From the NCBI RefSeq assembly GCF_029168315.1, contig NZ_JARGYD010000016.1:1-40588 (forward strand): DNA of 40,588 nucleotides. Reading direction: 5' to 3'. Below are positions 25,205 through 33,449 of this stretch, in pieces. The DNA is from Psychromarinibacter halotolerans. GTDB taxonomy: Bacteria; Pseudomonadota; Alphaproteobacteria; Rhodobacterales; Rhodobacteraceae. Position 1 is the first letter of the stretch. Each line of letters starts with the position of its first letter. Made by a program: the position numbers and the translations under genes. The notes beneath the pieces were generated by a model, which did no database searches, was not told where the DNA came from, and saw nothing but the letters and a program-made list of their open reading frames with translations.

Positions 25205-25234
25205 GCGATACGAAACAACATTAATGATAGCAAG
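25205..25234 (-). promoter_or_regulatory. 30-bp shared promoter/operator element, copy 1
   Basis: Read on the minus strand toward the secreted-protein gene it starts CTTGCTATCATTAATGTTG and ends GTTTCGTATCGC. It matches 29 of 30 positions of 26599-26628, which faces the VirB operon. TTGCTA and TATCGC are 17 bp apart and could be -35 and -10 elements. It sits about 28 bp before ATG 25177. Confidence 0.7.
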
Positions 25235-25638
25235 GAGATTTGATTGATGGTTGCGTGCGATTGTTCGCTTGTCTAGCTTGATGGCTTCCAAGAACTGACG
25301 TCGGTTCTGGCTGCTTCGGCGTCTTGAAAGTGGCCAAAATTGCGGACCTCTTTCATGTTAACTTTCACTCAAATATCTGTAAAAAAATACAAATATAGCA
25401 TTTCAATGCGGCCACGAAAGCGGTCATGGAAGAACAGGCCGCATGAGCCCGTCACACGGAGAGTCGCAGCGCTCATGGTCTCAGGAATGGCAGAACGGAA
25501 AACTGTCTCGCCTGGTTCCCCGGCGGGAATCCGGGCGCAGAAGGACGGGGTGGAGCAACGAGCCTATGTTGGGACCGAACATGACCTTGAAGATTTATGT
25601 CAGTATCTGATACGATTGAGCATGGATAGGAGAGTCTG
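25235..25638. promoter_or_regulatory. Intergenic region with AT-rich tract and parD operator palindrome
   Basis: About 400 bp separate the shared element from parD. Positions 25370-25397 are strikingly AT-rich for this DNA, with CAAATAT twice (25370 and 25390) around a run of A. GTATCTGATAC (25603-25613) is a perfect palindrome 26 bp before the parD start and fits an antitoxin operator. No gene is supported between. Confidence 0.45.
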
Positions 25639-25881
25639 ATGCCAAACGTCCACCTGACCGAACCGATGCAGAAATATGTGCAGGCGCAGATCGAGTCCGG
25701 CGCCTACGCCAATTTGAGCGAAGTCGTGCGCGCCGGCGTCAGGATGCTGATGGAGCGGGATGGCGCCCGGCAGTTCTATTCCCTCAAGGCCGACCTAGAG
25801 GAAGCAGCCTCCCTGGCCGAAAATGGGGATTTCGCCGAGTTCGATGCTCATGCCTTCGAACCGGATGCGTTTGATCGCTGA
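25639..25881 (+). CDS. ParD-family antitoxin
   Basis: This 80-residue protein has a ribbon-helix-helix N-terminus (MPNVHLTEPMQKYVQAQIES, then GAYANLSEVVRAGVRMLMERD) typical of ParD, and an acidic C-terminal tail that binds toxin. AGGAGAGTCTG precedes the ATG. It is followed by its toxin gene 5 bp later. It is not closely similar to the first ParD-like protein in the window. Confidence 0.9.
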   Translation: MPNVHLTEPMQKYVQAQIESGAYANLSEVVRAGVRMLMERDGARQFYSLKADLEEAASLAENGDFAEFDAHAFEPDAFDR

Positions 25882-25886
25882 CCCAC

Positions 25887-26207
25887 ATGACAATTCGGCT
25901 TTCCGGTCGGGCCAGGGCCGACCTTGAAGAGATCCGTGCCTACACCGTCGAAACTTGGGGTAGGGACCGATGGCTCGTCTATTACCGCCAGTTGGTCAAC
26001 GCCTTCGAGCAGATCACCGGGGATCCCGACCGGGGTCGGGACAGGAGTCTCTTCGTTCCGGGGATGCGGTCCGTCAACTGCCAACGTCACGTGATCTTCT
26101 ACAAGCGGCTAGATGCGGCGGACGGGGCGGCAGTCATCCTGCGCATCGTGCACCTGCGCCGCAACATGCCCGCGCTCGTCTACTACGAGGATCTCGACGG
26201 CGGTTAA
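25887..26207 (+). CDS. ParE-family toxin
   Basis: This 106-residue protein has the ParE pattern: MTIRLSGRARADLEEIRAYT, WGRDRWLVYYRQLVNAFEQI, then GMRSVNCQRHVIFYKRLD and VILRIVHLRRNMPALVYYEDL. It likely poisons DNA gyrase when freed from the antitoxin. Its closeness to transfer genes suggests a role in keeping the element in the population. The gene lies 5 bp downstream of parD. Confidence 0.9.
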   Translation: MTIRLSGRARADLEEIRAYTVETWGRDRWLVYYRQLVNAFEQITGDPDRGRDRSLFVPGMRSVNCQRHVIFYKRLDAADGAAVILRIVHLRRNMPALVYYEDLDGG

Positions 26208-26221
26208 GCCCTTGCGTTTCC

Positions 26222-26500
26222 TCATTCCAATAGCTCGACCAGTTTCCCATAGTCTTCACTGACCTCGCGTGCCTCCTGAAACGCGCGTTGACGCTCGGCA
26301 TCAAGGCAACGGAAGTATTCCTGGATGTCGGCGATGTAGCCCTCGAAATCAGAACGCAGCAGATCGGCATAGGCACGCATGTCTTCTTGCGACTGGGGCA
26401 AGAACGGTCGCTCGGGTGGTATGCAATCCGCAGCTGCGGCTACCGGCATGCTTCTAAGCAGGAACGCGAACAGCAACGGTGCGTTGCGCGCAATAAACAA
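26222..26500 (-). CDS. Small secreted protein beside the VirB operon
   Basis: This 92-residue protein has a signal peptide (MFIARNAPLLFAFLLRSMPVAAAA) and a mature part of about 68 residues with two cysteines (DCIPPERPFLPQS; EYFRCLDAERQRAFQEAREV). It is probably periplasmic. Similar small proteins with a DCIPPERPFLP-like start are common beside VirB clusters of this order, by my recollection of the family; no role is known. It is divergent from the VirB operon. Confidence 0.65.
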   Translation of the reverse strand: MFIARNAPLLFAFLLRSMPVAAAADCIPPERPFLPQSQEDMRAYADLLRSDFEGYIADIQEYFRCLDAERQRAFQEAREVSEDYGKLVELLE

Positions 26501-26598
26501 GCGCAGGGCAAAACTCCTTTGCCGCCTTTAAGATTATCATTCTGTCGGATATCACCCTTATCGGAGCAAGGCGAACTTCGTCAACACGTTATTATTGT

Positions 26599-26628
26599 CT
26601 TGCTATCATTAATGTTGTTTTGTATCGC
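26599..26628 (+). promoter_or_regulatory. 30-bp shared promoter/operator element, copy 2 (VirB operon)
   Basis: CTTGCTATCATTAATGTTG followed by TTTTGTATCGC lies 67 bp before the first gene of the VirB operon. It matches copy 1 (25205-25234, other strand) at 29 of 30 positions. Each copy faces its own downstream gene, as expected for a shared promoter or activator site and not for a random duplication. The rest of the 194-bp divergent gap shows no feature I can name. Confidence 0.7.
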
Positions 26629-26694
26629 TCGCGGTGTTGCGACCCCGTGGGCCTGATACTGCACCCAGGCAGAACAAGGACCCAAGGGAAGGCC

Positions 26695-27021
26695 ATGATA
26701 GAAGAAGCCCCGAATGTGGTTACAGAAGACGGACTGCGCGGCTTGCTCGCCGAGGGCTACCTCATTGAGGTGGTCTGCAAGGAGAGAGCAGAGAAGCGCC
26801 ATAACAGCTGGTACGGCTCGTGGGTCATCCGCGCCGTCGCCACTGATGGGCGTGACGATAAGATGCTCGTCACCAGCCGAAGCGTCCTCAAGCTCCGCGA
26901 CTTCAAAACCATCGTTGGCCTTGTCAGTTTCCTGGCCGACATGGGCTGTACGACCGCTAGCATCCCACTTGAAGAAGGTGGCCGCGAACGCCACGCCGCG
27001 CCTCCGGTCAAAGGCAGCTGA
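26695..27021 (+). CDS. Uncharacterised soluble protein at the head of the VirB operon
   Basis: This 108-residue protein has no signal peptide or membrane helix. Its N-terminal half reads TEDGLRGLLAEGYLIEVVCKERA, then WYGSWVIRAVATDGRDDKMLVTSRSVLKLRDFKTIVGLVSFLADMG in parts, a mixed alpha/beta pattern. I do not recognise it. AAGGGAAGGCC precedes ATG 26695. Its 3' end overlaps the virB1-like gene by about 44 nt in another frame. A regulatory role is possible given its first position in the operon. Confidence 0.7.
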   Translation: MIEEAPNVVTEDGLRGLLAEGYLIEVVCKERAEKRHNSWYGSWVIRAVATDGRDDKMLVTSRSVLKLRDFKTIVGLVSFLADMGCTTASIPLEEGGRERHAAPPVKGS

Positions 27022-27661
27022 CTGCGCGACTGCGCTCGTCGTTGCTTTGGGTACAGGCGTTTGTTCCGCGCCCCCGGCCCTGGCCGACGGTTTCATCTTT
27101 TCGGTTGGCCCAGACGGCCAATTGATTTCCACTTCTCAAGAGGCAAACGGGCGCCTTTTTCTCTTCGCAGAACCTCGCGTTCCTGACGCAACGAGCGAGA
27201 CAGCGATCCCGGCTCGATCCGCCGCCCGCGCCACCCCAGAAATCCTCCATGCGATCGAGAGCACGGCTCTGCGGTATGCCGGGCATGGTGCGCTGCGTCG
27301 CGCGGGGCTTTCAGTCACTGATTGGGCGCTCCTTTACCGGGCCAATATCGAAGTCGAGAGCGCATACAATCCGGCTGCACGTAGCCCTGTCGGTGCGATA
27401 GGCCTTGGCCAGCTTATGCCGGATACCGCCCGCGACCTCGGCGTGGACCCACATGACATTGCGCAGAACCTCGACGGATCAGCCCGCTACTTGCTGATGA
27501 TGCTCGACCAGTTCGGTGAGGGCTCTCTGGCCCTTGCGGCGTACAACGCTGGCCCTGAGGCGGTCACACGCCACGGCGGCATCCCCCCTTTTCGAGAAAC
27601 CCAAGGGCATGTGGCCCGTGTGACTGCCGTGTTTGAGCGGCTCAGAGGAGATCTTTCATGA
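26978..27661 (+). CDS. virB1: VirB1-like lytic transglycosylase
   Basis: This protein of about 227 residues has a signal peptide (ending SAPPALA) and an SLT domain (residues about 95-225) that cuts peptidoglycan to make room for the secretion channel. The catalytic Glu is near residue 127 in IEVESAYNPAARSPVGAIGLGQLMP, followed by the AAYNAGPEAVTRHGGIPPF motif. There is no ATG; GTG 26978 (or TTG 26969) gives a full signal peptide. The start overlaps the preceding gene. It ends with an ATGA overlap into virB2. Confidence 0.85.
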   Translation: MAANATPRLRSKAADCATALVVALGTGVCSAPPALADGFIFSVGPDGQLISTSQEANGRLFLFAEPRVPDATSETAIPARSAARATPEILHAIESTALRYAGHGALRRAGLSVTDWALLYRANIEVESAYNPAARSPVGAIGLGQLMPDTARDLGVDPHDIAQNLDGSARYLLMMLDQFGEGSLALAAYNAGPEAVTRHGGIPPFRETQGHVARVTAVFERLRGDLS

Positions 27662-27948
27662 CATCGAGACCTTCGATCGTCGCGCTCGGCGCGATGGCCC
27701 TTATCGTGCTGGCGGGTCCAGCGCTTGCACAGAGCATCGACCTCTCGCCGGTACAGACCCTGCTTCAAGGAATTGTCGATGCGATCACCGGCCCCTTGGG
27801 AATCGTGATCGGAACGCTTGCGCTGATCGGGGTGTTCCTTTCCTGGCTCTTTGGCATCCTCGACTTCCGTCAGGCGCTCTGGGTCGTGGTTGCAATCGCG
27901 GGCATCGCCGCAGCACCCACCATCGTCGCCGCCATCTGGACCACCTGA
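27658..27948 (+). CDS. virB2: VirB2/TrbC-like pilin
   Basis: This 96-residue precursor has a signal peptide (MTSRPSIVALGAMALIVLAG through ALAQ) and two hydrophobic segments (GPLGIVIGTLALIGVFLSWLF and ALWVVVAIAGIAAAPTIVAAIW in part), the layout of conjugative pilins. The mature protein would be about 70 residues. It would form the pilus of the type IV secretion system. Confidence 0.88.
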   Translation: MTSRPSIVALGAMALIVLAGPALAQSIDLSPVQTLLQGIVDAITGPLGIVIGTLALIGVFLSWLFGILDFRQALWVVVAIAGIAAAPTIVAAIWTT

Positions 27949-27957
27949 GCTCCGTCC

Positions 27958-28236
27958 ATGGCTGACCAGTCCCGCGTGTTCATCGGCCTTCTCAGGCCAC
28001 CCAAGCTGATGGGCTTGCCGATCATGTACGCCATGGTCTGGCTCTTCGGCTCGACGCTTCTGTTCCTCTGGGTGCAGAGCTGGGTGGTCGCTGTGTTCGC
28101 GGGGCTGGCCTGGCCGGCGCTCTGGAAGGCCGCAGACTGGGATCCGAACTTCCTCGATGTCCTGGTGATCACCCTGCAGGAAACCCCGCCCACGACGAAC
28201 CGCAAGCTGCACGGAGGCGACAGCTATGCCCCGTGA
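27958..28236 (+). CDS. virB3: VirB3-like inner-membrane protein
   Basis: This 92-residue protein has an N-terminal start with VFIGLLRPPKLMGLPIMY, typical of VirB3/TrbD, and one or two membrane helices (YAMVWLFGSTLLFLWV; VAVFAGLAWPALW). It stabilises the pilus-assembly ATPase VirB4. The gene overlaps virB4 by 11 nt. Confidence 0.88.
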   Translation: MADQSRVFIGLLRPPKLMGLPIMYAMVWLFGSTLLFLWVQSWVVAVFAGLAWPALWKAADWDPNFLDVLVITLQETPPTTNRKLHGGDSYAP

Positions 28237-30610
28237 TGGACTTGCCGATGAGGTTGAGAACGCCAGCGATCCGCTGACCGCGCTACCCGCATGGGTCAAG
28301 GGCGAGAAGCGGCTCTCAATGATGCTGCCTTATGTGAGCCTCGTGAACGACCGAACGATCCGGACACGCGGCAACGAACTGATGCAGTGCATCCGCCTCG
28401 AAGGGGTGAACAGCACCACGAGCGAGGACGGGCATCTCGACCGTATCGGAGGGTTGCTGGCTGGCATCGTGGCGCAGGTCGGGACCGAGTTCTCATTCTA
28501 CCTGCACAAGGTGTCGAAAGCGGTCGATGTGACCCTGCCGCCCGTTCCGGGCGAAGGGTTTGCGGCTGCCGTCGACGAACGATGGCACGCGCATCTCGGC
28601 CGCGCGGGTTTGCGCGACAAGACGCTGACCCTGACGGTGCTGAAGCGACCCGAGACCGGCAGCCGCTTGCCCTTCGGTCTGGGCGCGTCCCGCGCCCGGC
28701 ATGCGGCGGACACGACCCGACGCTTGCGCAAGCTCGACGAGGTGGTGGGGTTTCTGCTGTCGTCCTTCGATGAGCTGAAGCCCCGCCTGCTGGCCGCCAG
28801 CGGCGGCGAGCTTCTGGGCTTCCTCGGCTCCCTCAACACCGGCGAAGAACATCCGCTCTTCCCCCGGTCGCGCCTCGGTGTGATCGCCGAGGACGTAGCC
28901 AATACCCGCGTCACCTTCCGCGGCACGACCATCGCGCTCTCCGACGGTGCCGTGGGCGACAAGCTCGGCGCGATCTTCGCGGTGAAGAACTACCCCGCCA
29001 AGACCGACAGCCTGATGCTCGACGAGCTGAACCTGCCCGTCGACATGGTGGTCACCCATTCTTTCGTGCCGATCAACGCCAACATCATGGCCGGCAGGAT
29101 CAAGCGGCAGCTGCGCCTCATGCAGGCCGCCAATGACGGGGCCGTCAGCCTCGCGCAGGAGTTGGAACTGGCCCAAGACGATCTGGAATCGAAACGCCTG
29201 ATCTTCGGCGAACATCATATGACGGTGGCGGTCTATGCGCGGACCCAAGCGGCACTCGACGACATCGCGGCCGAGATCCGCAATATCTCGGCCACCTCCG
29301 GCATCAACCTGATCTCGGAAGCCTTCGGGGGGCGGGCGCATTTCATGGCGCAGCATCCCGGGAACACCGGGGCGCGCAGCCGAAAGGCCGCGATCACGAA
29401 CCACAACTTCGCCGATCTCGCCACCTTCCACCGCACGCCGCTCGGCAAGACCGGTAGGGAAGTGCCATGGGGCGTGCCGATCACGCTTTTCCCGACACCG
29501 GAGCGCAGCGGGTTTCGCTTCAGCTTCCACGAACAGGGCGCGCCGGATCGCGAACCCACGGGAGGCCACACGCTAATCCTCGGCCGTCCCGGCTCCGGCA
29601 AATCCGTCCTGGCGGCCTTCCTGATGACCATGGCACGGCGGGCAGGTGCGCGGGTCTTCGTCTTCGACTATCGCGCGGGGATGGAGATGGCCGTCCGCGC
29701 GCTCGGAGGCAGCTATTCGACCGTGCGGGCGGGGCGCCCCACGGGCCTCAATCCGCTCCAGACCGAGATCGACGTGCGGGGCCAGGCATGGCTTGCTGAT
29801 TGGCTCGCGAGCCTCTTGGAGCGGCGCGATCGACCGCTAACCCCGGTTCAGACCAACCGATTGCAAGAAGTCGTGCGCCAGAACGCAAGCGCAGGACATG
29901 CGGGCCTACGAAACTGGTCGGATTTCGCCTCGCTGCTGGTCTCGACCGATGACGAGGGCGATCTCTTCGAGCGTATGCAGGAATGGACGGCCGAGGGTCG
30001 CTACGGCTGGATCTTCGGGGCCAATGCCGAGGACAGTTTCAGCATCGATGGCGACGTCGCGGGCTTTGACCTCACTGGCATTCTCGATTCCGAGAGTGAG
30101 CGGGAACGCATGGCCGTCCTGTCCTACCTCTTTCGCCGGGTCGAGCGGGTGATCGAGGACCGCAAGCCCACCATCATCGTCATCGACGAGGCATGGAAAG
30201 CCCTCGACAACGCCTACTTTGCGGAGCGACTCAGCAACTGGCTGGTGACCGCCCGCAAGCAGAACGCCGTCGTCGTGATGATGACGCAATATGCCAGCCA
30301 GCTCGAGCGCACGCGCACCGGCAAGACCATCGTGGAAGCTGTGCCAACCCAGGTGCTCTTGCCCAACATTCGTGCTTCCGCCGCTGACTACGCGATGCTC
30401 GGCCTGACCGAGAAAGAGCTCGACGTGCTTCTAGGCGTCGGCTCGGCCTCGCGGCTCGCGCTTGTACGCGACGACCGTGGTTCCGTCGTGATCGATGCCG
30501 ATCTCAGCGCGCTCGGCCCGCTCGTGACCATCCTTGGCGGAATGGAGAAGGGCGAAGCGCTTGTCGGCGCCGATTATCGCGAACGTCCTGATTTCTGGAG
30601 AGTGACATGA
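28226..30610 (+). CDS. virB4: VirB4 secretion ATPase
   Basis: This 794-residue protein powers pilus assembly and substrate transfer. The N-terminal CagE/TrbE/VirB4 domain (about residues 20-420) contains YVSLVNDRTIRTRGNELMQ. The ATPase domain has Walker A GRPGSGKS near residue 452 and Walker B TIIVIDEAWKAL near 650, followed by MMTQYASQLERT-like sensor residues. It has the usual full length. It overlaps both neighbours (virB3 and the lipoprotein gene). Confidence 0.95.
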   Translation: MPRDGLADEVENASDPLTALPAWVKGEKRLSMMLPYVSLVNDRTIRTRGNELMQCIRLEGVNSTTSEDGHLDRIGGLLAGIVAQVGTEFSFYLHKVSKAVDVTLPPVPGEGFAAAVDERWHAHLGRAGLRDKTLTLTVLKRPETGSRLPFGLGASRARHAADTTRRLRKLDEVVGFLLSSFDELKPRLLAASGGELLGFLGSLNTGEEHPLFPRSRLGVIAEDVANTRVTFRGTTIALSDGAVGDKLGAIFAVKNYPAKTDSLMLDELNLPVDMVVTHSFVPINANIMAGRIKRQLRLMQAANDGAVSLAQELELAQDDLESKRLIFGEHHMTVAVYARTQAALDDIAAEIRNISATSGINLISEAFGGRAHFMAQHPGNTGARSRKAAITNHNFADLATFHRTPLGKTGREVPWGVPITLFPTPERSGFRFSFHEQGAPDREPTGGHTLILGRPGSGKSVLAAFLMTMARRAGARVFVFDYRAGMEMAVRALGGSYSTVRAGRPTGLNPLQTEIDVRGQAWLADWLASLLERRDRPLTPVQTNRLQEVVRQNASAGHAGLRNWSDFASLLVSTDDEGDLFERMQEWTAEGRYGWIFGANAEDSFSIDGDVAGFDLTGILDSESERERMAVLSYLFRRVERVIEDRKPTIIVIDEAWKALDNAYFAERLSNWLVTARKQNAVVVMMTQYASQLERTRTGKTIVEAVPTQVLLPNIRASAADYAMLGLTEKELDVLLGVGSASRLALVRDDRGSVVIDADLSALGPLVTILGGMEKGEALVGADYRERPDFWRVT

Positions 30611-30822
30611 CCCGTACCATCATTCGCAGCGTCGTGCTGCTCGGGCTCGGCCTGACGTTGACAGCCTGTGCGCAGCATAACGCCCCGCAAGCCAACTGCT
30701 TCAGTTTTCGCGAGGCTCCTGTGCAGGCAGGAACCGCCACCGCCACGATCTCGACCATGGGGGCGGAGGTCACGCGCCGCGACACGGCCTGCGATTTTGT
30801 CCTCTTGGGGGCGAGCGGCTAA
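30607..30822 (+). CDS. Small lipoprotein of the VirB operon (VirB7/TrbK-like position)
   Basis: This 71-residue protein has a lipoprotein signal with lipobox LTAC (Cys21) after a hydrophobic stretch, VVLLGLGLTLTAC. The mature part has only about 50 residues and two further cysteines (ANCFSFRE; DTACDFVLL). VirB7 is a small lipoprotein that joins VirB9 in the outer-membrane pore, and TrbK-like exclusion proteins are of similar size. Which role applies is not clear. It overlaps virB4 by 4 nt (ATGA). Confidence 0.75.
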   Translation: MTRTIIRSVVLLGLGLTLTACAQHNAPQANCFSFREAPVQAGTATATISTMGAEVTRRDTACDFVLLGASG

Positions 30823-30826
30823 GCCA

Positions 30827-31993
30827 ATGCGGACCTGGCTTCCTCTCTCGATGATCGGTTTTGCGCTGGCAGGTCCCACGGCGGGGCCAGCGATCGCCCA
30901 GGGCGTGCCGACCTTCGACCTGCGCCTCTTCGCGGAGCGGCAGGCCATCCTTGAGCAGACCGATCGTGACCTGGCACTGCAGCAGGACCGGCTAAGCCGC
31001 GAGGAGGAACTGGCCGAAATCGAGCGCCAGCAACTCGCCTCCCTCGAAGGGCTGATGGATGCCATGTCGCTTGGCGCTGGAGACGTGGCCGGAACCGTGG
31101 CGGGGCTCGAGGCGGGGCAGGGGGCGGTAGACAACGTCGAAAGCGCGGCCGCCAGTCTTTATGCGCCCGAGGACGCCAATCCAGCGGCAGCGCGGATGTT
31201 CGGCGATGCCCGGGAGGGGATCGAGGAGCTGATCATCCGCGCAGCACGCGACACCCATAGTCTGTCCGGGGTCGGCCGCGCAGGTCTTTCGCTCGTGCAA
31301 TGGCGCTGTCTCTTGCAGGCGCTGATCTGGCAGGAAAGCCGTTTCCAGATCGGGGCACGCTCACCCGTGGGGGCCTTCGGACTTACCCAGATCATGCCCG
31401 GTACCGCGGGGGATCTCGGGATCTACCCGGCCTATTACGACGATCCCTATCTGCAGGTCACCGGCGGTGCGCGATACCTCGCACAAATGCTGAACATGTT
31501 CGATGGCAACATTATCCATGCGCTCGCCGCCTATAACGCCGGGCCGGGCAATGTGCAGGATTATGGCGGTGTGCCGCCTTTCGCGGAAACCCAGCATTAT
31601 GTCGTGGTGATCCCGCAGCAGTACAACAGCTACCTCGCGGCCGTAGGCGGCATCGATGCCCTCGGCACCATCGACCCTGTGCTCCTCGCCAACGCGAGTT
31701 TCAGCCTCTCGGCCCACGGCGCAGGGGTCTATGGCGACTATTCGCTGGTCTCGGTCCGTGCCGCCGCCCTGCGGGTTCAGGACATCATCACCCGCATTGG
31801 TGAGACCGAGGATCTCCACGAGGCCATCGCGCTCAACACCTATGCCCGGGCCGAACTGGCCCGGCTGGTCGCAATCCGGACCCGGATCAAGGCCGCACGA
31901 ACCGAGCCACTCAGCGCCGAGCAGTTCGCCTTGGCGGCAGCGCAGGCTGCCGAACGGCAATACATGGATTTTAGTCAGGAGGATTTGCGTTGA
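30827..31993 (+). CDS. Lytic transglycosylase with VirB5-like ends
   Basis: This 388-residue protein has a signal peptide (ending AIAQ) and starts its mature part with GVPTFDLRLFAERQAILEQ, then a coiled coil (about residues 45-85). A complete SLT domain follows (about 145-265; catalytic Glu near residue 169 in IWQESRF; GARSPVGAFGLTQIMP; AAYNAGPGNVQDYGGVPPF). Last comes a helical tail ending ERQYMDFSQEDLR. Both ends parallel the next gene, VirB5 (QGVPTVDTQNI at the start, ERRYMDFTLPDLEP at the end). It appears to be a VirB5-like scaffold with a transglycosylase domain inside. Canonical VirB operons have one VirB1 and one VirB5; here a separate VirB1 also exists. Confidence 0.85.
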   Translation: MRTWLPLSMIGFALAGPTAGPAIAQGVPTFDLRLFAERQAILEQTDRDLALQQDRLSREEELAEIERQQLASLEGLMDAMSLGAGDVAGTVAGLEAGQGAVDNVESAAASLYAPEDANPAAARMFGDAREGIEELIIRAARDTHSLSGVGRAGLSLVQWRCLLQALIWQESRFQIGARSPVGAFGLTQIMPGTAGDLGIYPAYYDDPYLQVTGGARYLAQMLNMFDGNIIHALAAYNAGPGNVQDYGGVPPFAETQHYVVVIPQQYNSYLAAVGGIDALGTIDPVLLANASFSLSAHGAGVYGDYSLVSVRAAALRVQDIITRIGETEDLHEAIALNTYARAELARLVAIRTRIKAARTEPLSAEQFALAAAQAAERQYMDFSQEDLR

Positions 31994-32787
31994 ACCTGCG
32001 CCTGCCCCGTTCCCTTTTCGCCGGTAGCATCGCTCTCGCGCTTGCCCTCAATGTCACCGGACCTGTCGCGGCACAGGGTGTGCCCACGGTGGACACTCAG
32101 AACATTGCTCAGGAAATCCGCCAGCTTCAACAGATGCTGCAGGATTTCGGGATCCAGACCGATCTTCTGGACAATGCGTTGGAGCAACTGGACATGCTGC
32201 AAAGCCAACTCGATCAGCTGAACGAGATGTATGCCTCGCTCACCGGGCCGCGCAGCATCCTCGGACTTGCCATGGGCGGGGACCTCGACACCTTGCTTGA
32301 GGCCAGCTTCGAAGACATCCCCGGCCTGATCCGAGGCATCCAGGCGGGCGATTGGAGCGCGCTCATCGGGCCCAATGCCGGGCCCATGCGCACGCAGATG
32401 GAACAGGCGCTGGCAAGCGCCGGGTTCGACGAGGATTCACTCCGCGAGATCGCCACCAGCGGCAATCCGGGCGCCGAAGGCGTTGCTACGCGGGCAACCA
32501 CAGGTGCTGTGATGTCGGCGGCGGCGCAGAACAGCCACGCAGAGGCGGAACAGTCGCTCGAACGGGTGGAACGTCTGGTCGAGATGATCCCGGACATGGA
32601 AGATCTCAAAGCCTCGATGGATCATAACACACGCGTCACGGCGGAACTCGCCATCGCCATGACCCGGATGTGGGAGCTGGAAGCGATCCAGACCCTCGGC
32701 GCAGGCAATGCAGGCGTGGTTGATGCCGCCACCGTCGCCGAAGAGCGCCGCTACATGGACTTCACCTTGCCGGATCTTGAGCCATGA
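31990..32787 (+). CDS. virB5: VirB5/TrbJ-like pilus-tip or assembly protein
   Basis: This 265-residue protein has a signal peptide (ending PVAAQ), a long coiled-coil part (TQNIAQEIRQLQQMLQDFGI, then LLDNALEQLDMLQSQLDQLNEMY, residues about 35-80) and a C-terminal helical part. VirB5 is a minor pilus component involved in adhesion and assembly. The start is TTG at 31990, overlapping the previous stop (TTGA). It shares its N-terminal and C-terminal motifs with the preceding transglycosylase chimera. Confidence 0.85.
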   Translation: MNLRLPRSLFAGSIALALALNVTGPVAAQGVPTVDTQNIAQEIRQLQQMLQDFGIQTDLLDNALEQLDMLQSQLDQLNEMYASLTGPRSILGLAMGGDLDTLLEASFEDIPGLIRGIQAGDWSALIGPNAGPMRTQMEQALASAGFDEDSLREIATSGNPGAEGVATRATTGAVMSAAAQNSHAEAEQSLERVERLVEMIPDMEDLKASMDHNTRVTAELAIAMTRMWELEAIQTLGAGNAGVVDAATVAEERRYMDFTLPDLEP

Positions 32788-33449
32788 GTGGGGCAGGCGT
32801 GATGACTGCGCGCGAACTCGTGGAAGAGGAACTTGTTTACGGTGCCCTGCGCCGTGAACAGCTTTGGCGAGTGATCGGCCTTTCCGGGGCGGGCTTTGGC
32901 GTATTCGGCTGTTTGACGGCTGCGGCTGTCGCGCTGATGATCGAAACGCCGCCTCCCGTGGTTGTGCCCTACGATCCCGCGACCGGGATGGCGCTCCCCA
33001 ATGCCACGGTTGAAACCGTGTCGCTCTCCGAACGGCCTGCCGTGATCGAAGCGCAAATCTACCGCTACATTCTCGACCGCGAAACCTACAACCAGCTCGA
33101 CAACGATCTTCGTGTCCGCCGTGTCCTGGCACAGTCTTCCGGGTCGGCCGAGGCCAGCATGCGCGCGATGTGGACATCGGGTCAGGAGAACTATCCGCCG
33201 ACGCGATACGGGGCTGCGGCCGAGATGGCCGTTGAGATCGCATCGATCAACCTTATTGGCGAGAACCGCGCACAGGTGCGGCTCAGAAAGCGCCTGACAA
33301 GTCCGCAGGGGGTACAGGATGGATCGTTCACTGCCACGTTGATGTTCGAATTCCGGCCCGAGCGGACCCGCGCGATCGACGATGTCTGGCAAAACCCTTT
33401 CGGTTTCACCGTCACCCAATATGCCATCCGATCGGACCGTTCCGAATGA
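32784..33449 (+). CDS. virB8: VirB8-like inner-membrane assembly protein
   Basis: This 221-residue protein has a short cytoplasmic N-terminus, one membrane helix (about residues 30-53; LSGAGFGVFGCLTAAAVALMI, in part), and a periplasmic NTF2-like domain (about 70-215) with the family's ETYNQLDNDLRVRRVLAQS and LRKRLTSPQG stretches. It nucleates assembly of the secretion channel. It overlaps virB5 by 4 nt (ATGA). Confidence 0.88.
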   Translation: MSGAGVMTARELVEEELVYGALRREQLWRVIGLSGAGFGVFGCLTAAAVALMIETPPPVVVPYDPATGMALPNATVETVSLSERPAVIEAQIYRYILDRETYNQLDNDLRVRRVLAQSSGSAEASMRAMWTSGQENYPPTRYGAAAEMAVEIASINLIGENRAQVRLRKRLTSPQGVQDGSFTATLMFEFRPERTRAIDDVWQNPFGFTVTQYAIRSDRSE

